Positions 1 through 5,875 of a DNA stretch of 64,000 nt are shown one piece after another. Origin of the DNA: an uncultured Muribaculaceae bacterium (GTDB lineage Bacteria > Bacteroidota > Bacteroidia > Bacteroidales > Muribaculaceae); assembly GCA_910587915.1 (NCBI GenBank), contig CAJUOB010000004.1:14072-78071 (forward strand). The letters run 5' to 3'. The notes under the pieces were generated by a model. That model worked only from the letters and a program-made list of their open reading frames with translations, was not told where the DNA came from and made no database searches. The position numbers were made by a program, and so were the translations under genes. Every line of letters starts with the position of its first letter. The first letter of the stretch is position 1.

Positions 1-107
1 GCAAATGCACTGAACCGGTTGTCGTCGCCATCTCCGCGACCCACCAGGCCATTGCACGACGCCAATGCCACTATCACGGCCAGAAACAACGGTACTAACG
101 CTTTCAT
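1..107 (-). CDS. lipoprotein, 5' end only; GldH-like by position
   Basis: Only the first 35 codons are inside the window; the gene runs off the left edge. The translation begins MKALVPLFLAVIVALASC, a lipoprotein signal peptide with lipobox A-S-C, so the mature protein should be lipid-anchored at Cys18. Its ATG overlaps the stop codon of the upstream RicT-like gene (ATGA), so the two are translationally coupled. In Bacteroidetes the gene after this PSP1-domain gene is often gldH, a gliding/type IX secretion-associated lipoprotein. That name rests on gene order only, because too little protein is visible to test it. Confidence 0.5.
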   Translation of the reverse strand, partial: MKALVPLFLAVIVALASCNGLVGRGDGDDNRFSAF

Positions 108-1417
108 TCGTCGGCCTGCGGTTTCTTCGGACCTTGGCCACCTTTGTTCTTCTTGGGACGGCGAGGCTTCGACTGCTGCTCGGGCTGCGGTTTAGGCTGC
201 TGCGGAGCAGGTTTGTCGGGCTGAGCGCTATCGGCAGGCTTTGGGCCCTTCTTTTTGTTTTTTCTTTTTTTCTTTTTATCGAATCGTGTGAGATCGTCTT
301 CGCCGAGGATATCGCCGAAAGCAGCTTTCTCCTTGGGCTTGACGTCGGCCTCACGCATGAGTGTGAGCGGCTTCTCTCCGGCCTTGTTGAGAGCTATGAT
401 CTCGAACACGCGGTCGGCGTCGATAGTCACCAGATTGGCCGCCATCGATTTGTCGGTGGAGTATGTGACCAGACGGTTGAAAATATCGCTCTTGAAATGG
501 AAATATGTAGCATCGGCAGTTTCGAGACGCACTTCCCGGGGAGGCATTTTCTTGGATGCTTCCACATAGGTGTCGACCTCGAAGTTGAGACAACATTTCA
601 ATTTCGCACACTGTCCGGCAAGCTTCTGCGGATTGAGCGAAATATCCTGATACCTGGCCGCGCTTGTAGCCACCGACACAAAATTGGTCATCCACTGCGA
701 GCAGCACAGAGGACGCCCACAAGGCCCGATACCGCCTATGCGTCCGGCTTCCTGGCGGGCACCAATCTGTTTCATCTCGATGCGGACCTTGAAAGTCTCG
801 GCGAGTATCTTTATAAGCTGACGGAAATCGACACGTTCGTCGGCGATATAGTAGAATATGGCCTTATTTCCATCGCCCTGAAACTCGACGTCGCCGATTT
901 TCATGTTAAGCTTCAAGTCGTCGGCAATGCGACGGGCACGTATCATGGTGTCGTGCTCGCGAGCACGCGCTTCCTCGAATTTCTCGATGTCGGCAGGCTT
1001 AGCCTTGCGGAATACTCTCTTGATTTCGGTACCCTGGGCACCGGATCGCACTCCGGCACGGCGCATGCTGAGCTCCACAAGCTTTCCGATGAGAGTGACA
1101 GTGCCGATGTCGTGACCGGGCGAAGCCTCGACAGCCACCACATCGCCAATCTCGAGAGGGAGCTTGGCACTATTGCGGTAAAAGCCTTTGCGGGTATTCT
1201 TGAACTGGACCTCGACAAGATCGCTCCCGGCAAAACCGCCGGGAATATCTTCGAGCCAGTTGAAGCTATGCAGTTTATGGCGCTGACACCCGCCGCCGCT
1301 CAGACGTGGCTTCGACTTTGAAGCCTCCTGCGCACCCTCGGGAGCGGCCGCACCGCCAGCGACGGGCTGCTGTTCGCCGAGAGGGGCATCCTGCTTCTGT
1401 TTGTCGTCCTTGCTCAT
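104..1417 (-). CDS. PSP1-domain protein, RicT/YaaT-like
   Basis: A 437-residue protein. A disordered N-terminal 40 residues precede a PSP1 core (about 44-290) with a conserved cysteine cluster: CGRPLCC at 233-239 and CAKLKCC at 270-276. The tail after about residue 375 is very rich in Lys, Pro and Gln. In Bacillus the homologue RicT (YaaT) works in an Fe-S-containing complex that modulates RNase Y and mRNA maturation. Here the gene starts three bases after the stop of rny, which supports the same functional link by context. The cysteine cluster suggests metal or Fe-S binding. The basic tail looks suited to binding RNA, which is inference. Confidence 0.85.
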   Translation of the reverse strand: MSKDDKQKQDAPLGEQQPVAGGAAAPEGAQEASKSKPRLSGGGCQRHKLHSFNWLEDIPGGFAGSDLVEVQFKNTRKGFYRNSAKLPLEIGDVVAVEASPGHDIGTVTLIGKLVELSMRRAGVRSGAQGTEIKRVFRKAKPADIEKFEEARAREHDTMIRARRIADDLKLNMKIGDVEFQGDGNKAIFYYIADERVDFRQLIKILAETFKVRIEMKQIGARQEAGRIGGIGPCGRPLCCSQWMTNFVSVATSAARYQDISLNPQKLAGQCAKLKCCLNFEVDTYVEASKKMPPREVRLETADATYFHFKSDIFNRLVTYSTDKSMAANLVTIDADRVFEIIALNKAGEKPLTLMREADVKPKEKAAFGDILGEDDLTRFDKKKKRKNKKKGPKPADSAQPDKPAPQQPKPQPEQQSKPRRPKKNKGGQGPKKPQADE

Positions 1418-1420
1418 GAC

Positions 1421-2959
1421 TTACTTGGCAAAGCTTACCGAGCGGGTCTCGCGGATAACGGTAATCTTGACCTGACCCGGATATGTCATTTCGTCCTGTA
1501 TGCGACGTGCGATTTCGCCCGAAAGTTTTTCGGTCTCGGCATCGTCGATCTTGTCGGCACCTACAATCACACGCAGTTCACGGCCAGCCTGGATAGCATA
1601 GGTCTTCACCACACCGGGATAGGACAGCGCAAGCTGCTCGAGATCGTTGAGACGCTTGATATAAGCCTCGACAATCTCACGACGGGCACCGGGACGGGCA
1701 CCGGAGATAGCATCGCACACCTGCACGATAGGAGCCAGGAGCGATGTCTGCTCCACTTCGTCGTGGTGCGCGCCGATGGCATTGCATATTTCGGGTTTTT
1801 CCTTGTATTTCTCGGCGAGTTTCATACCCAGAAGTGCGTGGGGCAGCTCGGGTTCTTCATCGGGCACCTTGCCTATGTCGTGGAGCAGACCGGCGCGACG
1901 GGCTTTCTTGGGATTGAGACCAAGCTCCGAAGCCATAACGGCACAAAGATTGGCAGTCTCGCGTGAGTGCTGGAGCAGATTCTGCCCGTAGCTCGAACGG
2001 TATTTCATCTTTCCGACAAGGCGGATGAGTTCGGGGTGCAGACCATGGATGCCGAGGTCGATGCAGGTGCGCTGACCGGTTTCGATTATCTCCTGCTCTA
2101 TCTGCTTGCGAACCTTCGCCACCACTTCCTCGATACGGGCAGGGTGGATACGGCCATCGGCCACCAACTGGTGGAGTGCCAGACGCGCAATCTCACGACG
2201 CACAGGGTCGAAGCCCGAAAGAACGATGGCTTCGGGGGTATCGTCGACGATAATCTCGATACCGGTAGCAGCCTCGAGAGCACGGATATTGCGGCCTTCA
2301 CGACCGATTATGCGGCCCTTGATTTCGTCGGAGTCGATGTGGAATACGGTCACAGAATTCTCGATAGCCGTTTCGGTGGCCACTCGCTGTATGCTCTGCA
2401 CCACGATGCGCTTGGCTTCCTTGTTGGCAGTCATCTTGGCATCGTCCATTATATCATTGATATACGATGCGGCGGCAGTCTTTGCCTCATCCTTGAGGCT
2501 TTCGATGAGTTTTTCTTTGGCCTCGGTCGACGACAGTCCCGAGATATGCTCGAGCATGGTCTGAGCCTGCTGGTGCAGCTCATCGAGCTGTGCCTGACGC
2601 GCATTGAGAGCTGTCTGCTGGTTTTCAACCGACTGGCGCAAGTTGTCGAGTTCGTTGCGGGTACGCTGATTCTCGCTCTGCTGCTGGTTGAGCTGAAGTT
2701 CGCGCTGCTTCTGCTTGGCTTCGGCCGACTGCAGTTTCGACATTTTGGCATTTGCTGCCTTTTCGGCCTCGGCGCTTATACGCAGGGCCTCTTCACGACC
2801 TTCGAGCGCTTTGTTGCGCTTTATGTCCTCGGCCTCGCGATGTGCTTCCTCGATGATGAGTTTAGCACGTGTTCCGGCCATTTTACGCTGCGCCACCAGT
2901 GTAATTGCAACCGCGATGGCTGCTGCGACGATGGCTACTGCGATGAAATACAAAAACAT
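1421..2959 (-). CDS. rny: ribonuclease Y
   Basis: A 512-residue membrane-anchored endoribonuclease that initiates mRNA decay. It has an N-terminal transmembrane helix (about 3-22), a long coiled coil (30-150), a KH RNA-binding domain (about 203-270, GREG loop near 219) and an HD phosphohydrolase domain (about 328-420) with H331 and the HD pair H360-D361. The frame is open for 33 codons upstream, but the start MFLYFIAVAI is chosen because it puts the membrane helix at the N terminus as in other RNase Y proteins. It lies in the zapB-zapA-rny-ricT run. No promoter was seen directly upstream, so it is probably transcribed from the promoter near 3789-3819. Confidence 0.95.
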   Translation of the reverse strand: MFLYFIAVAIVAAAIAVAITLVAQRKMAGTRAKLIIEEAHREAEDIKRNKALEGREEALRISAEAEKAANAKMSKLQSAEAKQKQRELQLNQQQSENQRTRNELDNLRQSVENQQTALNARQAQLDELHQQAQTMLEHISGLSSTEAKEKLIESLKDEAKTAAASYINDIMDDAKMTANKEAKRIVVQSIQRVATETAIENSVTVFHIDSDEIKGRIIGREGRNIRALEAATGIEIIVDDTPEAIVLSGFDPVRREIARLALHQLVADGRIHPARIEEVVAKVRKQIEQEIIETGQRTCIDLGIHGLHPELIRLVGKMKYRSSYGQNLLQHSRETANLCAVMASELGLNPKKARRAGLLHDIGKVPDEEPELPHALLGMKLAEKYKEKPEICNAIGAHHDEVEQTSLLAPIVQVCDAISGARPGARREIVEAYIKRLNDLEQLALSYPGVVKTYAIQAGRELRVIVGADKIDDAETEKLSGEIARRIQDEMTYPGQVKITVIRETRSVSFAK

Positions 2960-3156
2960 GGTTATCTTTTGGTTCTTGCAATTAAAAACAAAGGCGCCCT
3001 TGCATCTACTGCACAATGGTTTATTGGCAGAAAGATATACAGGCGCGGTTAACAACACTCGTTAGGCGAGCGAACCGAAAGATGCTGCGACGTTGAAGTC
3101 AAGATGATTGCCCCATCGGCAACCACGGCATGAAAAAAAGCGGAATACAGGCACAA
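2960..3156 (-). ncRNA. possible 6S RNA (ssrS) between zapA and rny
   Basis: This 197-base gap has no ORF. In many Bacteroidales genomes, as recalled from general annotation knowledge, a 6S RNA is annotated between zapA and rny. On the minus strand several short hairpins can be drawn, for example TTGCC/GGCAA around 3100-3115 and CTCG/CGAG around 3062-3075. A convincing long closing stem could not be traced by eye, and no TAnnTTTG box was found inside the gap, so an RNA here would have to be processed from the operon transcript. The call rests mainly on position. Confidence 0.3.
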
Positions 3157-3453
3157 TCAGTCAGTACCTTCGAGAAGTTCGTCGAGGCGCTTCTCGAAAT
3201 CGTCCAGCATCTGTGCCTGGGAGTTAATCATATTTGTCTGGCGATAAAGCATCGTGGCATAGTATAGTGTCACCTTTGCAAGTGCCACTGGCTGAGGGTC
3301 GGCATTGGCGCCGTAGCTCAGACGGTCTACATTTTCGTTGATGCGCTTTATCACAAGCCGGTAGAACGACTCTTCGCTCTCCGAAACCGGAAGCCTGAAT
3401 GGCTCAACTCCGGATATTTTGATTGTTATCCTATGTTCTTTATTTTCTTCCAT
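3157..3453 (-). CDS. zapA: cell division protein ZapA
   Basis: A 98-residue protein beginning MEENKEHRITIKISGVEPF. It has the ZapA layout: an N-terminal beta-hairpin/globular part (about 7-45, including SEESFYRLVIKRINENV) followed by a long C-terminal helix predicted to form a coiled coil (about 55-95). ZapA binds FtsZ and cross-links protofilaments at the division ring. It lies 19 bases downstream of a small coiled-coil gene, the usual partner position for ZapB-like proteins. Confidence 0.88.
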   Translation of the reverse strand: MEENKEHRITIKISGVEPFRLPVSESEESFYRLVIKRINENVDRLSYGANADPQPVALAKVTLYYATMLYRQTNMINSQAQMLDDFEKRLDELLEGTD

Positions 3454-3472
3454 CGGCGGCTGCTCGGTGCAA

Positions 3473-3772
3473 TCAGATATCTCGAGTCAGATCGGCTATG
3501 CATAAATCGATATCCCGCACCAATTCAGAAACAAGGGTTCTGGCACGCCGCACATCTTCGGGTGTCGCAGCCACTGCTGCAGAAACCCTCAAGTGCTCTC
3601 TTTCCAGCTGCAGACGCTCTATCTGGGCGTCGCGTGCCCGCAAGGTTGCCCTGAGCTCTTCGAGCTCTTGGACAAGCTCCTCGTTCCGGCGGCGTAATGT
3701 CGCAAACCGGGTCACAAGCAATTCACTTTTATGCCCCAGACGGGCCAGCTGCTCGGCGAGATCCTTTGCCAT
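3473..3772 (-). CDS. small coiled-coil protein, ZapB-like
   Basis: A 99-residue, almost entirely helical protein. Heptad-like Leu/Glu/Arg patterning from about residue 5 to 65 (GHKSELLVTRFATLRRRNEE and onward) indicates a coiled coil. The start MAKDLAEQLARL is preferred over 33 upstream in-frame codons because the promoter at 3789-3819 lies inside that extension. A small coiled-coil gene directly before zapA is common in Bacteroidales and is usually taken as a ZapB-like division factor. Family membership is inferred from size, coiled coil and position. Confidence 0.65.
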   Translation of the reverse strand: MAKDLAEQLARLGHKSELLVTRFATLRRRNEELVQELEELRATLRARDAQIERLQLEREHLRVSAAVAATPEDVRRARTLVSELVRDIDLCIADLTRDI

Positions 3773-3788
3773 TATTTCCAAATTTTCA

Positions 3789-3819
3789 CAAAAGTAGCAT
3801 TTTTTTTCAAAACGACAAA
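3789..3819 (-). promoter_or_regulatory. promoter of the zapB-zapA-rny operon
   Basis: On the minus strand TTTG (3819-3816), a 19-base spacer and TACTTTTG (3796-3789) match the Bacteroidetes primary-sigma consensus. The predicted transcript start lies about 10 bases before the ATG at 3772, giving a very short leader. Confidence 0.75.
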
Positions 3820-3867
3820 AAATATGGCGTAGAATCATATACAGCCCCGATACAGCAGGGCTATAAA

Positions 3868-3909
3868 GCAAAACAGAGGATCACCCTCACGGGAAATCCT
3901 CTGTTTTGC
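3868..3909 (-). terminator. terminator after the tRNA-Asn pair
   Basis: A perfect 14-bp inverted repeat (3868-3881 with 3896-3909; arm GCAAAACAGAGGAT) encloses a 14-base loop and abuts the 3' end of the first tRNA-Asn. Read on the minus strand, the stem ends in TTTTGCTTTATA, consistent with intrinsic termination of the tRNA transcript before the zapB promoter. Confidence 0.75.
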
Positions 3910-3982
3910 GCTTCAAGATGGACTCGAACCAACGACCCTCTGATTAACAGTCAGATGCTCTAACCGACTGAGCTATTGAAGC
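3910..3982 (-). tRNA. tRNA-Asn (anticodon GTT), distal copy
   Basis: A 73-base cloverleaf. The acceptor stem GCTTCAA/TTGAAGC is perfect, the D arm is GCTC/GAGC, and the anticodon stem TCTGA/TCAGA encloses loop CTGTTAA with anticodon GTT. CCA is not encoded. The T stem GTTGG/CCATC has one T-T mismatch at pair 50-64. It is identical to the copy at 4028-4100, and both should be cut from one transcript. Confidence 0.97.
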
Positions 3983-4027
3983 AATTGTGCAAGAGATACT
4001 TGCTGTATGATGTGATAATGAATAAGC

Positions 4028-4100
4028 GCTTCAAGATGGACTCGAACCAACGACCCTCTGATTAACAGTCAGATGCTCTAACCGACTGAGCTATTGAAGC
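4028..4100 (-). tRNA. tRNA-Asn (anticodon GTT), promoter-proximal copy
   Basis: Base-for-base identical to the tRNA at 3910-3982, including the T-T mismatch in the T stem. The copies are separated by 45 unrelated bases, so the duplication covers the gene itself rather than a larger block. It is the first gene of the unit read from the promoter at 4135-4165. Confidence 0.97.
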
Positions 4101-4134
4101 AGTTATTGCGGCGCCCCTCGGGGCTTTTGCGGTG

Positions 4135-4165
4135 CAAATTTACAATCAATTTTCGAATCGTGCAA
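4135..4165 (-). promoter_or_regulatory. promoter of the tRNA-Asn genes
   Basis: On the minus strand TTG (4165-4163), a 20-base spacer and TAAATTTG (4142-4135) fit the Bacteroidetes consensus. Between it and the tRNA lies a GC-rich palindrome (GCCCCGAGGGGC, about 4113-4124) that would form a hairpin in the short 5' leader. Confidence 0.75.
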
Positions 4166-4333
4166 GCTTTTTTCGATTTTTTTGAATTTTATTTTTGCAC
4201 CATGCGATTTACACATTAATAATATAATAAGCACCAACCGGCTATTTAGGCAAAAAAGCAATTTCAGGCAAGAAAGGCGCGACAAGGCCATTCATGTGAG
4301 AAAAATCGAAGTTGAGATGAGGAATGGAAAAAA

Positions 4334-4365
4334 TTTGGCTGATTGCGAAAAAAAGTGTACCTTTG
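4334..4365 (+). promoter_or_regulatory. promoter of rpsF-rpsR-rplI
   Basis: TTTG (4334-4337), a 20-base spacer and TACCTTTG (4358-4365) are a full match to the Bacteroidetes promoter. The leader to the rpsF ATG is about 35 bases. The rest of the 307-base gap 4101-4407 holds only this promoter and the divergent tRNA promoter. Confidence 0.85.
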
Positions 4366-4407
4366 CAGCCGGAAAATTAAAACTCCACTTAATCAATTAA
4401 TTATCAA

Positions 4408-4773
4408 ATGCAGTACGAAACCGTTTTCATTTTAACTCCCGTTTTGTCTGATGTTCAGATGAAGGAAGCGGTAGAAAAGTTTGCAAAAGTACTCACCGAC
4501 AACGGTGCTACCATTGTAAACACCGAGGAATGGGGCCTGCGTAAGCTCGCTTATCCCATCCAGAAAAAATCGACCGGCTTTTACAGCCTCATTGAGTTCG
4601 AAGCAGATCCTCAGGTAATCCGCAAGCTCGAAATCGCCTATCGCCGCGACGAACGCGTGCTCCGTTGGCTCACATTCCGCCAGGACAAATACGCCGCACA
4701 GTACGCCGCCAAGCGTCGCGCCCGCCGCGCCGCCCAGCCCCAGGCTCAAACCGTAGAAACTAAGGAGGACTAA
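4408..4773 (+). CDS. rpsF: 30S ribosomal protein S6
   Basis: A 121-residue S6. The start MQYETVFILTPVLSDVQMKE matches the family's first beta strand and helix, and WGLRKLAYPIQKKSTGFYSL and RRDERVLRWLTF are typical S6 segments. S6 binds S18 on the small-subunit platform. After about residue 97 the protein has a basic then acidic tail rich in Ala, Arg and Gln. It is first in the standard rpsF-rpsR-rplI operon, and its stop is three bases before the rpsR start. Confidence 0.97.
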   Translation: MQYETVFILTPVLSDVQMKEAVEKFAKVLTDNGATIVNTEEWGLRKLAYPIQKKSTGFYSLIEFEADPQVIRKLEIAYRRDERVLRWLTFRQDKYAAQYAAKRRARRAAQPQAQTVETKED

Positions 4774-4776
4774 ATC

Positions 4777-5046
4777 ATGGCACAGACTCAATCCGAAATC
4801 CGCTACCTCACTCCCATGTCGGTAGACGTGAAAAAGAAAAAATACTGCCGTTTCAAACGTTTCGGCATCAACTTCATCGACTATAAGGATCCGGAATTCC
4901 TCAAGAAATTCCTCAACGAGCAGGGCAAAATCCTTCCCCGCCGCATCACCGGCACCTCGCTGAAATTCCAGCGCCGCGTGGCTCAGGCCGTTAAGCGTGC
5001 CCGTCACCTCGCTCTCCTGCCCTACGTGACCGACCTGATGAAATAA
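4777..5046 (+). CDS. rpsR: 30S ribosomal protein S18
   Basis: An 89-residue S18 that partners S6 in the 30S platform. The segments YCRFKRFGINFIDYKD, ILPRRITGTSLKFQR and AVKRARHLALLPY are characteristic. It has an unusually clear Shine-Dalgarno-like sequence for this phylum, AAGGAGGA at 4762-4769, seven bases before the ATG. That sequence is also the last codons of rpsF. Confidence 0.97.
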   Translation: MAQTQSEIRYLTPMSVDVKKKKYCRFKRFGINFIDYKDPEFLKKFLNEQGKILPRRITGTSLKFQRRVAQAVKRARHLALLPYVTDLMK

Positions 5047-5066
5047 CCCTTAACGCCAGGAAGAAT

Positions 5067-5507
5067 ATGAAAATCATACTCAAAGAAGACGTCAGCGGCC
5101 TTGGATACAAGGACGACGTTGTAGAAGTAAAAGACGGATACGGCCGTAACTACCTCATCCCCTACGGTAAAGCCGTGATCGCCACTCCCTCGGCTCTTAA
5201 GGTTCTCGCTGAAAACCAGCGTCAGCGCGCTCACAAGCTCGCTAAGATCAAGGCCGACGCAGAAGCTCTCGCAGCTTCGCTCAAGGATGTGAAGCTCACC
5301 ATCGGTGCCAAGACCAGCGCCACCGGTACCATCTTCGGTTCTGTGAACAGCATCCAGATCGCTGAAGCCCTCGAAAAGCTCGGCTTCAACATCGACCGCA
5401 AGATTATCGAAATCGAACCCGTGAAGGAAGTTGGCGAATATGTAGCCACCGTTAAGCTCCACAAGGAAGTTACCGCACAGGTTCCCTTCGAAGTCGTGGC
5501 AGAATAA
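5067..5507 (+). CDS. rplI: 50S ribosomal protein L9
   Basis: A 146-residue L9 with the usual two-domain form. The N-terminal rRNA-binding domain (MKIILKEDVSGLGYKDDVVE, then GYGRNYLIPYGKAV) is joined by a long helix (about 45-75) to a C-terminal domain (about 76-146). L9 binds 23S rRNA near the L1 stalk base. It lies 20 bases after rpsR and is followed by a strong intrinsic terminator. Confidence 0.97.
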   Translation: MKIILKEDVSGLGYKDDVVEVKDGYGRNYLIPYGKAVIATPSALKVLAENQRQRAHKLAKIKADAEALAASLKDVKLTIGAKTSATGTIFGSVNSIQIAEALEKLGFNIDRKIIEIEPVKEVGEYVATVKLHKEVTAQVPFEVVAE

Positions 5508-5531
5508 TAGCCATAACCCCACACATACCTC

Positions 5532-5567
5532 ATCGACCGCAGCAACTTGCCGCGGTCGATTTTTTTT
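5532..5567 (+). terminator. rplI operon terminator
   Basis: A 9-bp stem ATCGACCGC/GCGGTCGAT (5532-5540 with 5552-5560) is followed directly by seven T residues. This is a textbook intrinsic terminator. Its T-tract also supplies the -33 element of the next promoter. Confidence 0.9.
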
Positions 5568-5595
5568 GCACATACATAACTTTTTCGTACCTTTG
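5565..5595 (+). promoter_or_regulatory. promoter nested in the rplI terminator
   Basis: TTTG (5565-5568), a 19-base spacer and TACCTTTG (5588-5595) match the Bacteroidetes consensus completely. The -33 TTTG is formed by the last bases of the terminator T-tract. It should drive the RING/TerD-like gene, with a leader of about 275 bases. Confidence 0.75.
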
Positions 5596-5875
5596 GCGCA
5601 TATTCGGGCCAAGAACGACTTACTCCATTACCTCATGTGAAGACTCAGTCGTTCAATTGCCCGTTTTTTTGGCACAAACCGAAATGACGGTGCATACAAT
5701 AGAACCTTATAGTCGGTAGCGCGTTTGGAGCAATATACAAGCATCTGTCGCACACCAACTGGACACACCGGGTTTTCGATTCAAGCTAATTTTCAAGCTC
5801 ATGGCGCGCACCAGATGTACCATGTACTCTGAGCATCAGACATGCAGCATTTCATACCTCATACCGCAAATCCAA
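5596..5875 (+). other. long leader or gap before the RING/TerD-like gene
   Basis: About 280 bases between the promoter and the chosen start codon. No recognisable ORF, tRNA or strong hairpin was found. The downstream frame stays open for 25 codons before 5876 (from 5801), but the residues there do not look like a signal peptide or domain. It could be an untranslated leader or hold a small RNA; nothing further can be supported. Confidence 0.4.

Noticed and set aside
65..1321. 418-codon plus-strand open frame opposite the RicT-like gene
   Set aside because: The cysteine clusters and operon context support the minus-strand gene; the antisense product looks random.
1967..3052. 361-codon plus-strand open frame opposite rny
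   Set aside because: RNase Y domains on the other strand explain the sequence; no promoter or family match for the antisense frame.
5801..5875. Upstream ATG for the RING/TerD-like gene
   Set aside because: The extra 25 residues look non-coding and Cys/Ser/Tyr-rich; MNIALF gives a cleaner N terminus. Not fully excluded.
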